Source: Actinomadura sp. DC4 (GTDB lineage Bacteria > Actinomycetota > Actinomycetes > Streptosporangiales > Streptosporangiaceae). Taken from it: a stretch of 64,000 nt of DNA. The stretch's first letter is position 1; each line of letters starts with the position of its first letter. The position numbers and the translations under genes are program-made. The DNA is taken from assembly GCF_030406325.1 (NCBI RefSeq), contig NZ_JAUEQY010000006.1, positions 248,001 to 312,000 on the forward strand, read 5' to 3'. Of the stretch, positions 1 to 7,467 are shown piece after piece. The notes below the pieces were generated by a model, which ran no database searches, had not been told where the DNA came from, and saw only the letters and a list, made by a program, of their open reading frames with translations.

Positions 1-2
1 TC

Positions 3-269
3 GGCGCCGATGAGGGCACGTTCACGATGTGCTCGTTCTGGCTGGTGTCGGCGTTCGTGCTCATCGGCGAGCTGGACCGGGCGCGGGCGCTGTGCGAGAA
101 GATCCTGTCCTACGCCAGCCCGCTCCAGCTGTACGCCGAGGAGATCGACGTGCACAGCGGCCGCCACCTGGGCAACTTCCCGCAGGCCTTCACGCACCTG
201 GCCCTGATCAACGCGGTGATGCAGGTGATCCGCGCCGAACGCCGCGAACGCCACGCCCCCTTCGCCTAG
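3..269 (+). CDS. GH15 glycoside hydrolase (glucoamylase/trehalase-like), C-terminal end only
   Basis: The gene enters from the left edge; only the last 88 codons are present, in the frame that reads GADEGTFTMCSFW and ends at TAG 267-269. The segments TFTMCSFWLV, then a helix rich in ER/ALCEK, then GNFPQAFTHLALINA are the signature end of the (alpha/alpha)6 barrel of actinobacterial GH15 proteins, which hydrolyse alpha-glucosidic bonds in trehalose or maltodextrins. Catalytic glutamates lie upstream of the window, so substrate cannot be judged. The nearest downstream gene is convergent and starts its 3' end 7 bp away. Confidence 0.85.
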   Translation, partial: GADEGTFTMCSFWLVSAFVLIGELDRARALCEKILSYASPLQLYAEEIDVHSGRHLGNFPQAFTHLALINAVMQVIRAERRERHAPFA

Positions 270-275
270 GGCCGT

Positions 276-833
276 TCACGGGGCGAGCTTGCGCATCACC
301 TGGGTGACGACGAGCGCCGGTACGACGCACGCGAGGGCGAGCTGCGGCCAGCGGAGACCGTGCGGGAGCGGTAGGGCGATGATCGCGAGAGCGCCGGACA
401 AGAGCATGAGCAGGGCGAGCAGGCCGGCGAGGGACTCGGACGGCGCGGTGGCCCAGCCGACCCGGCGAACGAGCCAGATCAGGATCACGAGGGCCAGGAC
501 GAGGCTCATCGTCGCGGCCTGGCCGGTACGGCTGTCGACGAGCAGGGACACCACCGCCACCAGGACGATTCCGGCCACGAGTGCGATCCACCCGTTGGCG
601 AATCCTCGTGGCCGGTGTGGTGGGGGTGCCGGCTCTTCCGGGCGTGCGTGCGCGCCTTGCCGGCCGGGCGCGGGCGCGCCGCTCGACGGGCCGAGGCGCT
701 GCCAGCGGGCTTCGCGTAACTGCGAGGCCGACAGGATCGTGCTCGTCACGCCGAAGACGATCGTGAGCACGATGGAGATCACGTTGGTCGCGGTGGACAC
801 GCACCAAGTGTCCGCCGCGCCGGGCGCCTCCAC
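276..833 (-). CDS. Hypothetical small membrane protein
   Basis: An ORF of 185 codons whose product shows one hydrophobic segment near residues 15-32, a Pro/Arg-rich loop (about 45-78), and then three or four more hydrophobic segments to the C-terminus, ending in a short basic tail. I recognise no family. The start is uncertain: GTG at 833 has a short GAGGG upstream, while GTG at 800 would begin directly before the first membrane segment. The 833 start lies inside a stretch that resembles the 3' end of the regulator gene at 2504-3028, so the 5' end may have been altered by that duplication. Confidence 0.6.
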   Translation of the reverse strand: MEAPGAADTWCVSTATNVISIVLTIVFGVTSTILSASQLREARWQRLGPSSGAPAPGRQGAHARPEEPAPPPHRPRGFANGWIALVAGIVLVAVVSLLVDSRTGQAATMSLVLALVILIWLVRRVGWATAPSESLAGLLALLMLLSGALAIIALPLPHGLRWPQLALACVVPALVVTQVMRKLAP

Positions 834-845
834 CAGCCCTCGGAA

Positions 846-868
846 GGGAACAGGATCGGGCTGATCAG
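846..868. repeat. 23-bp direct repeat, copy 1
   Basis: This 23-bp stretch is identical, in the same orientation, to 2517-2539. On the minus strand both copies encode HLISPILFP. In copy 2 this is the authentic C-terminus of the regulator gene; in copy 1 it is an orphan fragment without the rest of the gene. The two copies bracket the carboxymuconolactone decarboxylase/ECF41 pair and the MITE-like element. Confidence 0.8.
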
Positions 869-921
869 ATGGCGTTCACGGGCCTCCGCGAACACGGCTC
901 GGGGCGTAGGCCCCGCCCGGC

Positions 922-1371
922 TCACCAGGTCTTGCCGGCCTGCTCCCGGGTCGTACGGTTGATCCGGTTGAAGAAGTTGGTCAGTGCGATCTCCAGGATG
1001 ATCGCGGACAGCTGCCTCTCGTCGAAGTGCGCGGCGGCCGCGGCCCAGATCTCGTCGGTCACGCCCGGCGCACCGTCCTGGATGCGGGTGGCGGCCTCCG
1101 TCAACGCGAGCGCGGCCCGCTCCTCCTCGGTGAAGAAGGGCGTCTCGCGCCACGTGACCACGTTGTGCAGCCGCTCGTCGGTCTCCCCGCGCTTCTTCGC
1201 CGAGGCGACCCCCGCGTACACGCACGGGCTGCAGCCGTTGATCTGGCTGGCCCGCAGGTGGACCAGCTCGAGTACGAGCGGGTCGGCGCCGCCGGAGTGG
1301 ATCGCCTTGCCCAGCTGCTGGATCGCGCCGATCACGTCGGGATTCGCCGGGCTCGTCACGCGTGCTTCCAT
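922..1371 (-). CDS. Carboxymuconolactone decarboxylase (AhpD-like) family protein
   Basis: A 149-residue protein with the CMD/AhpD fold signature: LVHLRASQINGCSPCVYAG with a Cys-x-x-Cys pair (CSPC) and a following histidine-bearing helix (ERLHNVV). Such proteins act as small peroxidase-like or decarboxylase enzymes in the cytoplasm. I chose ATG 1371 because AAGGAGC lies 8 bp upstream; the longer ORF to 1425 has no such site. It is divergent from an ECF41-type sigma factor at 1455. ECF41 genes are known to sit beside carboxymuconolactone decarboxylase, oxidoreductase or epimerase genes and to control them, so this is the likely target of that sigma factor. Confidence 0.88.
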   Translation of the reverse strand: MEARVTSPANPDVIGAIQQLGKAIHSGGADPLVLELVHLRASQINGCSPCVYAGVASAKKRGETDERLHNVVTWRETPFFTEEERAALALTEAATRIQDGAPGVTDEIWAAAAAHFDERQLSAIILEIALTNFFNRINRTTREQAGKTW

Positions 1372-1411
1372 CGGTCCTGCTCCTTCGTCGGTTACCCGAG
1401 CCCGTCCGGGC

Positions 1412-1430
1412 CCGTCATCTCCCATGACGG
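1412..1430. promoter_or_regulatory. Inverted repeat in divergent CMD/ECF41 intergenic region
   Basis: Perfect 7-bp arms CCGTCAT and ATGACGG separated by five bases lie between the two divergent starts. It could be an operator or a symmetric promoter element; I do not see a clear ECF41 target promoter (TGTCACA with CGTC) here. Confidence 0.4.
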
Positions 1431-1454
1431 AACAGATCCGAGGAAGGTAACGAC

Positions 1455-2318
1455 ATGTCCGACACCAGCCCGATGGCCGAGGCGTTCGAGGCCCAGCGCG
1501 GCCGGCTGCACGCGGTCGCCTACCGCATGCTCGGGTCGCACGCCGACGCCGAGGACGCGGTCCAGGAGGCCTGGCTGCGGCTCTCCCGCCAGGACACGGT
1601 GGCCATCCACAACCTCGCCGGCTGGCTGACCACGGTGGTCGGCCGGATCGGCCTCGACGTCCTGCGCGCGCGCCGGGCCCGCCCCGAGGCGTCCTACGAC
1701 GTCCGGCTGCCCGACCTCGTCGTGACGGCCGACGACGCCCCCGCGCCGGAGGACGACGTGGCCCTCGCCGACTCGGTCGGGCTGGCGCTCCTCCTCGTCC
1801 TGGAGTCCCTCGGCCCGGGTGAGCGGCTGGCGTTCGTGCTGCACGACCTGTTCGCGGTGCCGTTCGAGGAGATCGGCCGGATCCTCGGCAGGTCCGCCGA
1901 CGCCACCAAGATGCTCGCCAGCCGCGCCCGCAAGAAGGTACGGGCGGCGGAGCGGCCGGCCTCCGCCGTACGGGAGCAGCGCGAGGTGGTCCAGGCCTTC
2001 CTGGCGGCGGCCCGGCACGGCGACTTCGAGGGCCTGCTGCGCGTGCTCGACCCCGAGGTACGCCTGACGGTCGACGGTGGCGCGGCCGTCGTCCTCGGCG
2101 CCACCGAGGTCGCCGCGAACGCGCGCCTGTCCGCCGGCGCGGCCGCGCGGGGACGCCCGGTGCTGGTCAACGGCCTCCCCGGGGTCGTGTCCTGGCGCGC
2201 GGACGGTACGCCGCTCTCGGTCATCGCCTTCACCGTGACGGGCGGCCGGATCACCGAGATGACGGTCGTGACCGACCCGTCCAGACTCGCGTCCCTGGAC
2301 CTGCCCGACCCTGGGTGA
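1455..2318 (+). CDS. ECF41-type RNA polymerase sigma factor with SnoaL-like C-terminal domain
   Basis: A 287-residue sigma factor. Region 2 is at about residues 7-75 (FEAQRGRLHAVAYRMLGS, DAEDAVQEAWLRL), region 4 at about 110-165 (LGPGERLAFVLHDLF, FEEIGRILGRS), followed by a SnoaL-like fold of about 110 residues. This extended C-terminus is diagnostic of the ECF41 group, where it replaces a separate anti-sigma factor. The group's closing NPDKL-type motif appears here in altered form as DPSRL, and the linker WLPEP motif is degenerate. GAGGAAGG precedes ATG 1455. Together with the divergent CMD gene it forms the standard ECF41 pair. Confidence 0.9.
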   Translation: MSDTSPMAEAFEAQRGRLHAVAYRMLGSHADAEDAVQEAWLRLSRQDTVAIHNLAGWLTTVVGRIGLDVLRARRARPEASYDVRLPDLVVTADDAPAPEDDVALADSVGLALLLVLESLGPGERLAFVLHDLFAVPFEEIGRILGRSADATKMLASRARKKVRAAERPASAVREQREVVQAFLAAARHGDFEGLLRVLDPEVRLTVDGGAAVVLGATEVAANARLSAGAAARGRPVLVNGLPGVVSWRADGTPLSVIAFTVTGGRITEMTVVTDPSRLASLDLPDPG

Positions 2319-2343
2319 CGCCCCACCGGCGATCGGCGGCCCT

Positions 2344-2507
2344 GGGGCCTGTCTCGAGGTCTCCGTTCGTGACGAGCGGTGTCCAGGCGGCGCGTCGCAA
2401 GGCGGAGGAGGAGTCGGCCTGGTGCTGGCCGGCGACCGACGACAACGCGGCGAGGCGCCGCCTGGGCGTCGCGCAGTAGGACAGCGGGACTTCGAGACAG
2501 GCCCTAG
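2344..2507. mobile_element. MITE-like element with about 20-bp terminal inverted repeats
   Basis: The left end reads GGGGCCTGTCTCGAGGTC and the reverse complement of the right end reads AGGGCCTGTCTCGAAGTC, so the ends match over about 20 bp with a few differences. The interior of about 120 bp has no credible gene, although one frame on the minus strand looks like a fragment of transposon-derived sequence. It sits directly after the ECF41 stop codon, and its right end covers the stop codon of the regulator gene at 2504. No transposase is present, as expected for a non-autonomous miniature element. The family is not identified. Confidence 0.55.
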
Positions 2508-3028
2508 CCTCCGGCCGGGAACAGGATCGGGCTGATCAGGTGCCGGGTACGGCCCGGGCCCGGGCCGCCGCGCATCTTCTCCACGATGACGGCGCGCAGC
2601 CCCTCGATCAGCTCGGCGCGCTCGTCCTCGGTCAGCCAGATCGCGTGCTGGCGGTAGCCCACCTGGTCGGCGAACGGGTCGGGATCGCGGTCGAGGTAGG
2701 CGTTGAACTCGGCCAGCAGCGTCGCCATCGCCACCGCGAACACCCGGCGGTGGTCCTCGGCCGAGACCGACGCGGCCGTCTCGGCGTCGATAACGGCGCG
2801 CTCGCGGTGCAGGCGGTACCGGCGTTCGACCGCGCCGCGTACCCGCTGCTCGCCGTCGACGTCGAGCAGGCCCCCGTCCGCCAGCAGGCCGACCTGCCGG
2901 TACACGGTCGCCTTCGACACATCCGGCAGGAGGGCGCACAGCTGCGCGGTCGTCAGGGCCTGGTCGCCGGACATCGCGTGCACGATGCGCAGCCGCACCG
3001 GGTGCAGGAGCAGGTCCACCGTGTCCAT
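2504..3028 (-). CDS. ArsR-like winged-helix transcriptional regulator
   Basis: A 174-residue protein. Residues 1-75 form a winged helix (VDLLLHPVRLRIVHAM, LTTAQLCALL, SKATVYRQVGLLADGG), followed by a C-terminal helical ligand or dimer domain (AEFNAYLDRDPDPFADQ) ending in RHLISPILFPAGG. It is a cytoplasmic DNA-binding protein divergent from an alpha/beta hydrolase, with a 16-bp palindrome between them. The last codons overlap the terminal repeat of the MITE-like element, so the original C-terminus may have been altered. The closing HLISPILFP is duplicated at 846-868. Confidence 0.85.
   Translation of the reverse strand: MDTVDLLLHPVRLRIVHAMSGDQALTTAQLCALLPDVSKATVYRQVGLLADGGLLDVDGEQRVRGAVERRYRLHRERAVIDAETAASVSAEDHRRVFAVAMATLLAEFNAYLDRDPDPFADQVGYRQHAIWLTEDERAELIEGLRAVIVEKMRGGPGPGRTRHLISPILFPAGG
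2517..2539. repeat. 23-bp direct repeat, copy 2
   Basis: This is identical to 846-868 in the same orientation and encodes the C-terminal HLISPILFP of the winged-helix regulator on the minus strand. Confidence 0.8.
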
Positions 3029-3055
3029 CGACGTACGATCTCATGGCTGATACCT

Positions 3056-3071
3056 TTCTCAAAATTGAGAA
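3056..3071. promoter_or_regulatory. Operator-like palindrome between regulator and hydrolase
   Basis: The arms TTCTCAA and TTGAGAA are perfect, with a two-base centre. It lies 28 bp upstream of the regulator start on one side and 18 bp upstream of the hydrolase start on the other, in the only AT-rich patch nearby. It is the obvious candidate binding site for the divergent winged-helix regulator. Confidence 0.65.
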
Positions 3072-3088
3072 TGATCGAGGAGTCACCC

Positions 3089-4039
3089 ATGTCCTTTCCC
3101 ACGCCCGAACCGCCCCCGCGAGGACGCCTGTACGACGTCGGCGGCCGGCGCCTGATGCTCCACCGCTCCGGCACCGGGGGCCCGCCCGTGGTCTTCATCC
3201 CCGGCTCCGGCCTGATCGGCCTGGACTACGTCAACATCCAGGACCGCGTCGCCGGGCTCACCACCGCCGTCGTGTACGACCGCGCGGGCACCGGCTGGAG
3301 CGACCCGGCCGACCTCCCCCGCACCGCCGCCGAGGTCACCGACGAGCTGCGCGCCCTGCTGGACGCCGCCGGGGTACCCGCCCCGTACGTGCTGGCCGGT
3401 CACTCACTCGGCGGCGCCTACGCCCGCCACTACGCGCAGCGCTTCCCCGAAGAGGTGGCCGGGCTCCTGCTCCTCGACCCCTTCCACGAGGAGATGGTCA
3501 CGCGGGCGCCGAAGCAGGTCCTCGACATGCTGGCCGAGATGAAGGGCCGTGACCTGCCCGAACCCACCGACGAACAGCTCCAGGCCGCCCGCGAGCAGCT
3601 CGCGCGGCACTTCGCCGCCTGGCCCGAGCCCGTACGCGGCCCGCTCGCCGAGCGGCACCTCTCCTCGTGGCGGACCGCCTGGAGTGAGGACGGCAACCTC
3701 TACGACGAGGTCGCCGGCGAGCTCCGGCACGCGCCGGCCCTGCCCGACGTGCCGCTGATCGTGCTCAGCGCGATGGGGCACGACGCCGTCCAGGCCCACC
3801 TGTGGCCCGAAGACGTCCTTCGCGAGATCAACGAGGGCAAGCGCGCGCTGCACGCCGAGCTCGCCGCGTCGGTGCCCCGCGGCGAGCATCGCACCGTCGA
3901 CGCCGGGCACGGGTGGGTCCACGAGGAGCGCGCGGACGACGTGTTCGCCGCGGTCAGAGAGCTGCTGGGGCCGCCCACGCCGGAGTCCACGTCCCCGCGT
4001 CGGGCCGTACGGAGCCCAGGTGGTCACGGAGCGTCCTGA
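3089..4039 (+). CDS. Alpha/beta hydrolase
   Basis: A 316-residue single-domain hydrolase. The segment VVFIPGSGLIG gives the oxyanion strand, VLAGHSLGGAYARHYA carries the nucleophile serine in GHSLGG, LLLLDPFHEE follows, and DAGHGWVHEE supplies the catalytic histidine near the C-terminus. The cytoplasmic location is inferred from the absence of a signal peptide; the substrate is unknown. ATG 3089 is preceded by GAGGAG. It is divergent from the winged-helix regulator and its 3' end overlaps the 3' end of the convergent LysR gene by 86 bp, which is unusually long. Confidence 0.85.
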   Translation: MSFPTPEPPPRGRLYDVGGRRLMLHRSGTGGPPVVFIPGSGLIGLDYVNIQDRVAGLTTAVVYDRAGTGWSDPADLPRTAAEVTDELRALLDAAGVPAPYVLAGHSLGGAYARHYAQRFPEEVAGLLLLDPFHEEMVTRAPKQVLDMLAEMKGRDLPEPTDEQLQAAREQLARHFAAWPEPVRGPLAERHLSSWRTAWSEDGNLYDEVAGELRHAPALPDVPLIVLSAMGHDAVQAHLWPEDVLREINEGKRALHAELAASVPRGEHRTVDAGHGWVHEERADDVFAAVRELLGPPTPESTSPRRAVRSPGGHGAS

Positions 4040-4877
4040 GCGCCGGGTGCGGGTTGTCGCCGCGCCAGATCAGCGAGTGCGGGTACACCGGCGTCGGGCC
4101 GCGTACGGCGATGCGCCGCAGGCCGTAGTCGGCGGGGTAGACGAGGTGGGTCTGCTCGCCCACGAACGTCGCCAGGGCGGGCGACCCGGCGAGCGTGTCC
4201 AGGAGGGGTTCGGTGCCGGAATGCGGGCCGACCCGGTCGATGGTCAGCCCGAACGCCTCGGCCAGGTCGCCGTAGTAGGCGGCCCACTCGGTACCGGGGA
4301 CGATGCCGGGCATCCAGATCGCGTGCCCGGCGAGCGCGCCGGGCGTGACCGCGGGCGCCCCCGCGAGCGCGTGGGCCGGTCCGGTCAGGAACTCCACCGG
4401 CTCGTCGTGCACCCGCACCGCCTCGACGCCGTCCGGCGGCCGCCGCGTGACGGCGCGGAACGACGCGTCGATCGCGCCGGAGCAGACGGCGGCGATGGCC
4501 GAGTCGGCGTCGAAGAGGGTCACGATGTCGAGTTCGGTCCCGGGGTGCGCGCGGTAGAAGTCGCGCAGCAGGGCCGCGGGGCCGAGCCGCCGGCCGATCA
4601 CGTCGACGCGCAGCGCTCGCCGGCCGGGCCGTACGGACGCGGTGGCCCGTTCCCCGGCCCGGAGCAGGTCACGGGCGTGGGGCAGGAACGCCTGCCCGTC
4701 GACGCTGAGCCGCGCCCCGCGCGCCGTACGCGTGAACAGCCGTACGCCGAGGTCCCTCTCCAGCGCGGCGACCCGTTTGGAGACGGCCTGCTGGCTGATC
4801 GACAGGTCGGCCGCCGCCGCCTGGAACTGCCCCGCGTCCGCGACGGTGACGAAGGTGCGCACGGCGTCGAGATCCAC
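3954..4877 (-). CDS. LysR-family transcriptional regulator
   Basis: A 307-residue LTTR. Residues 1-60 hold the winged helix (AVRTFVTVADAGQFQAAA, SISQQAVSKRVAALE), and residues 85-290 the effector-binding domain (FYRAHPGTELDIVTLF, SGAIDASFRAVTRRP). I prefer GTG 4877, which gives the usual VDLDAVRTF start, but GTG 4904 overlaps the stop of the upstream oxidoreductase gene as GTGA and would couple the two; both are in frame. It follows the oxidoreductase on the same strand and probably shares its transcript. The last 86 bp overlap the convergent hydrolase gene, so its C-terminal Ala/Pro/Trp tail may be a recent extension. Confidence 0.85.
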   Translation of the reverse strand: MDLDAVRTFVTVADAGQFQAAAADLSISQQAVSKRVAALERDLGVRLFTRTARGARLSVDGQAFLPHARDLLRAGERATASVRPGRRALRVDVIGRRLGPAALLRDFYRAHPGTELDIVTLFDADSAIAAVCSGAIDASFRAVTRRPPDGVEAVRVHDEPVEFLTGPAHALAGAPAVTPGALAGHAIWMPGIVPGTEWAAYYGDLAEAFGLTIDRVGPHSGTEPLLDTLAGSPALATFVGEQTHLVYPADYGLRRIAVRGPTPVYPHSLIWRGDNPHPALRTLRDHLGSVRPDAGTWTPAWAAPAAL

Positions 4878-4900
4878 GCCGCCTGACCCTAGTCCTGTCC

Positions 4901-5827
4901 TCACGCGCCGACCCGCAGGACCACCTTTCCGCGCGCGTGACCGCTCTCGCTGAGGCGATGGGCCTCCGCGGCCTCCGCGAGCGGGTACGCCCCCGCCAGC
5001 GGGATCGCGAACCGGCCCTCCCGCGCGAGGTCCGCGGCCACCGCGAGACCGTACAGCGCGGGTTCGGCGTTCGCCCGCGGACCTGCGATCCGGGAGAACT
5101 CCACGCCGTACGCCTCCGCGCGGGCGTCGGCGATCGTCACCACGCGCTCCGGGCCTCCCGCGATCGCGACGAGATCCGGCAGCGAACCGGAACCCGCGCA
5201 GTCCAGAACGGCGTCGACGGGCACCGCGACCCGCTCCGCCAGACCCTCGCCGTACGTGACCGGGACGGCGCCGAGGCCCTGGAGAAAATCGTGGTTGACC
5301 GTACGCGCCGTCCCCACGACCGTGGCCCCGCGAGCGCGGGCGAGCTGCACCGCGACCGTGCCCACCCCGCCCGCCGCACCCTCGACCAGCAACGTCGTCC
5401 CGGGGCCGACGCCCAGCCGGTCGAGGGCGCGCGTGGCCGTCTCGACGTTGGCGGCGGCGCCGCCGGCCTCCTCCCAGCTCAGCTCCGCGGGCTTGGCGGC
5501 CCAGGCGGTGAGCACGGCGTACCCGGCCACCGCGCCGCCGAGCCGGGACACGTCGGTCCAGCCGAACACCGCGTCGCCCGGCCGTACGTCCGTCACTCCC
5601 GCACCGATCTCGTCGACGATCCCGGCGGCGTCGATCCCGGTCACGTGCGGCAGCGTGAGGGGCACGAACTCCTTCAGCCGCCCGGCGCGCAGGTTGCAGT
5701 CGCCGATGTTGACCCCGGCCGCCCGTACGGCGATGCGTACCTGGCCGGGGCCCGCGTGGGGTTCGGCGACCTCGGCGAGTTCGAGCACGTCAGGGGGGCC
5801 ATAGGCGGAGAAACTGACAGCGATCAT
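4901..5827 (-). CDS. Zinc-independent quinone oxidoreductase-like MDR protein
   Basis: A 308-residue medium-chain dehydrogenase/reductase of the quinone reductase type. The N-terminal GroES-like half has GVNIGDCNLRAG and HVTGIDAAGIV; the Rossmann half has LVEGAAGGVGTVAVQLARA, the NADPH-binding motif. No structural-zinc cysteine cluster is visible, as in quinone oxidoreductases. It reduces small carbonyl or quinone substrates with NADPH in the cytoplasm (family knowledge). Start ATG 5827 gives MIAVSFSAYGPPDVLE, a typical beginning. It is divergent from a TetR regulator 48 bp away, with an inverted repeat between. Confidence 0.88.
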   Translation of the reverse strand: MIAVSFSAYGPPDVLELAEVAEPHAGPGQVRIAVRAAGVNIGDCNLRAGRLKEFVPLTLPHVTGIDAAGIVDEIGAGVTDVRPGDAVFGWTDVSRLGGAVAGYAVLTAWAAKPAELSWEEAGGAAANVETATRALDRLGVGPGTTLLVEGAAGGVGTVAVQLARARGATVVGTARTVNHDFLQGLGAVPVTYGEGLAERVAVPVDAVLDCAGSGSLPDLVAIAGGPERVVTIADARAEAYGVEFSRIAGPRANAEPALYGLAVAADLAREGRFAIPLAGAYPLAEAAEAHRLSESGHARGKVVLRVGA

Positions 5828-5850
5828 GCGCCCGACGTTAGGGGGATTTT

Positions 5851-5875
5851 CGCTCTCCCGGCTAAAGTGAGAGCG
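5851..5875. promoter_or_regulatory. Inverted repeat, candidate TetR operator
   Basis: The arms CGCTCTC and GAGAGCG are perfect and separated by 11 bases. The right arm abuts the GTG start at 5876, so binding would block both the regulator and the divergent oxidoreductase. Confidence 0.5.
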
Positions 5876-6445
5876 GTGACGGAACGTTTGCCCCACTACG
5901 CCCGCTCCGACGCGCGTGACAACCGCGAGCGCATCCTGGAGGCGGCCGGCGCGGCGTTCGCCGCCGAGGGCGTCGACGTCACCATGCGCGACCTCGCCCG
6001 GCGCGCCGGTGTCGGGACGGCGACCCTCTACCGCCACTTCCCGACCAAGGAGATCCTGGCCACCGAGGCGTTCACCCGGCGGATGGCCGCGTGCGCGGAC
6101 GCGGTCGAGCGAGGGCTCGCCGACCCCGATCCGTGGCGTGGTTTCCGTACGGTGGTCGAGGAGGTCTGCGTACTGCACGCCCTCGACCAGGGGTTCGCCT
6201 CCGCGTTCACGGCCACGTTCCCCCGGGCGGTCGACCTTTCGCGCGTACGCGAGCGGGGGCTGCGGTCGCTCGCGCTGCTGGCCCGGCGGGCCAAGGACGC
6301 CGGGGCGCTGCGCGCCGACTTCGTCCTCGACGACCTGATCCTGGCGCTCATGGCCCACCGCGGCATTCGCGCGGAGTCGCCCGCCGCGACGGCCGCCGCC
6401 GCCCGGCGGCTGGCCGCGCTGCTGATCCGGTCGTTCCGCGCCTGA
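5876..6445 (+). CDS. TetR-family transcriptional regulator
   Basis: A 189-residue regulator. The N-terminal HTH is RERILEAAGAAFAAEGV, MRDLARRAGVGTATLYRHF; the rest is an all-helical effector domain (SerA-like TetR_C subgroup, with LILALMAHRGIR). GTG 5876 is the only start that keeps the palindrome outside the coding region; the long upstream ORF is a shadow of the divergent oxidoreductase. It most likely represses that oxidoreductase and itself. Confidence 0.87.
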   Translation: MTERLPHYARSDARDNRERILEAAGAAFAAEGVDVTMRDLARRAGVGTATLYRHFPTKEILATEAFTRRMAACADAVERGLADPDPWRGFRTVVEEVCVLHALDQGFASAFTATFPRAVDLSRVRERGLRSLALLARRAKDAGALRADFVLDDLILALMAHRGIRAESPAATAAAARRLAALLIRSFRA

Positions 6446-6516
6446 GGCGAATCCTCCGCCGGTGTCCCTGACGGCCCGGGTCGTACGGTGGAGGCGCTCT
6501 TGACCTGCCGGTGTGG

Positions 6517-6891
6517 TCAGTCGTTCTCGTGGCCGGGGCGGCGTCCGCCGCGGGTTCTGAGGGTGGTCCGGCCGCCGAGGACGCGCCGCATCACGCCATA
6601 ACTCGTGCCGAACCTCTGCGCGACCTGGCGAATCGTCCAACCCTGGTCGTACAGGCGCGCGGCGTCCTCGGCCATCATCCGCTCGGCGGCCTGGTCGGGC
6701 GTCTCCTGGCCGAGGATCGCCAGAAGCGTCGCCCGGCTGTAGCGGCGGTGGCCGCCGGGCGTGTACAGCGGCGTGAGTTTCCCTTCGCGGGCCCATCGGG
6801 CGATCGTCGTCGGGCGTACGCCGAAGAGTTCGGCGACCTCGCGCGGCCTCAGGAGGTCGTCCCGGGGGTCGGGTGCGCTGATCGTTCTCAC
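6517..6891 (-). CDS. BldC/MerR-like HTH protein with second resolvase-type HTH
   Basis: A 124-residue DNA-binding protein. Residues about 12-55 (LLRPREVAELFGVRPTTIAR, then YTPGGHRRYSRATLLAIL) form a MerR-type winged helix as in BldC. A second HTH follows (GWTIRQVAQRFGTSYGVMRR) and then a basic tail. GTG 6891 overlaps the stop codon of the preceding ATPase gene as GTGA, which indicates translational coupling. Two HTH units in so short a protein suggest that it reads two half sites or stacks along DNA as BldC does; this is inference. Confidence 0.8.
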   Translation of the reverse strand: MRTISAPDPRDDLLRPREVAELFGVRPTTIARWAREGKLTPLYTPGGHRRYSRATLLAILGQETPDQAAERMMAEDAARLYDQGWTIRQVAQRFGTSYGVMRRVLGGRTTLRTRGGRRPGHEND

Positions 6892-7328
6892 ATCCTGCGC
6901 CCGGAACTCACGGTGGCCGGGGTCTCCTCGCCGCCGGCCACCGCCCAGACAGTTTTGCCGCCCTGGTCCTCCAGCCGCCAGCCCCAGTCCTTGGCGCACG
7001 CGTCCACGAGGAGCAGGCCGCGCCCGTCGACGCGCTCGACCGAACGCCGTTGGCGGTCCGGCAGCGCCTCGCTGCCGTCCCACACCTCGATCAGGGCGGT
7101 ACTCCCCTGCCTCGACAGCGTGAGGTGAAAGACCTCGCCCATTTTCAGGGCGTTGGTAACGAGCTCGGCGACGATGATCAGCGCGTTATCCGCTATTTCT
7201 AGAATGTCCCAATCAGCGAGCGCTATCTTCGTCAGCAGCCGGGCCTGTTCGGCCGCGATGGGATGCGGCGGGAGTGGGAACCTATACGTAGGGCACCCGC
7301 CGCTATCGACTTCTGATATCGCCCGCAT
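6888..7328 (-). CDS. ATP-binding protein, RsbW/SpoIIAB-like HATPase
   Basis: A 146-residue protein of the histidine-kinase ATPase fold without a kinase domain. The N-box is seen in IIVAELVTNALKMG, the G1 box in VWDGSEALP and the G2 region in VDGRGLLLVDACAKDWGWR. Proteins of this type bind sigma or anti-anti-sigma partners, or serve in the Aba/WhiJ regulatory clusters of actinomycetes. It is divergent from an XRE/DUF5753 regulator and coupled to the HTH gene downstream. Start ATG 7328 is the first in the frame; no strong ribosome site is seen. Confidence 0.85.
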   Translation of the reverse strand: MRAISEVDSGGCPTYRFPLPPHPIAAEQARLLTKIALADWDILEIADNALIIVAELVTNALKMGEVFHLTLSRQGSTALIEVWDGSEALPDRQRRSVERVDGRGLLLVDACAKDWGWRLEDQGGKTVWAVAGGEETPATVSSGRRM

Positions 7329-7382
7329 TCCTCGCCCTTTTCTTTTGCCGATTCGGTGACTAGACTCACATGGGCGGTTACA

Positions 7383-7407
7383 GTTAGCGACTAACCGGTG
7401 TACACCG
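7383..7407. promoter_or_regulatory. Two adjacent palindromes in the ATPase/XRE divergent region
   Basis: GTTAG-CGA-CTAAC (7383-7395) is followed at once by the perfect 12-bp palindrome CGGTGTACACCG (7396-7407). They lie in the 139-bp region between the divergent ATPase and XRE genes and are candidate binding sites for the XRE regulator. Confidence 0.45.
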
Positions 7408-7467
7408 CTTCGTAACCCCCGTTAAGACGGACTAAACCCCCCAAATCGGTTTGTTGTGGAGGTCACC

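Noticed and set aside
1392..3086. Minus-strand ORF of 564 codons across the sigma factor and regulator region
   Set aside because: It is antisense to the clear ECF41 gene, is composed of Arg/Pro/Gly-rich low-complexity sequence, and matches no family; it arises from high GC content.
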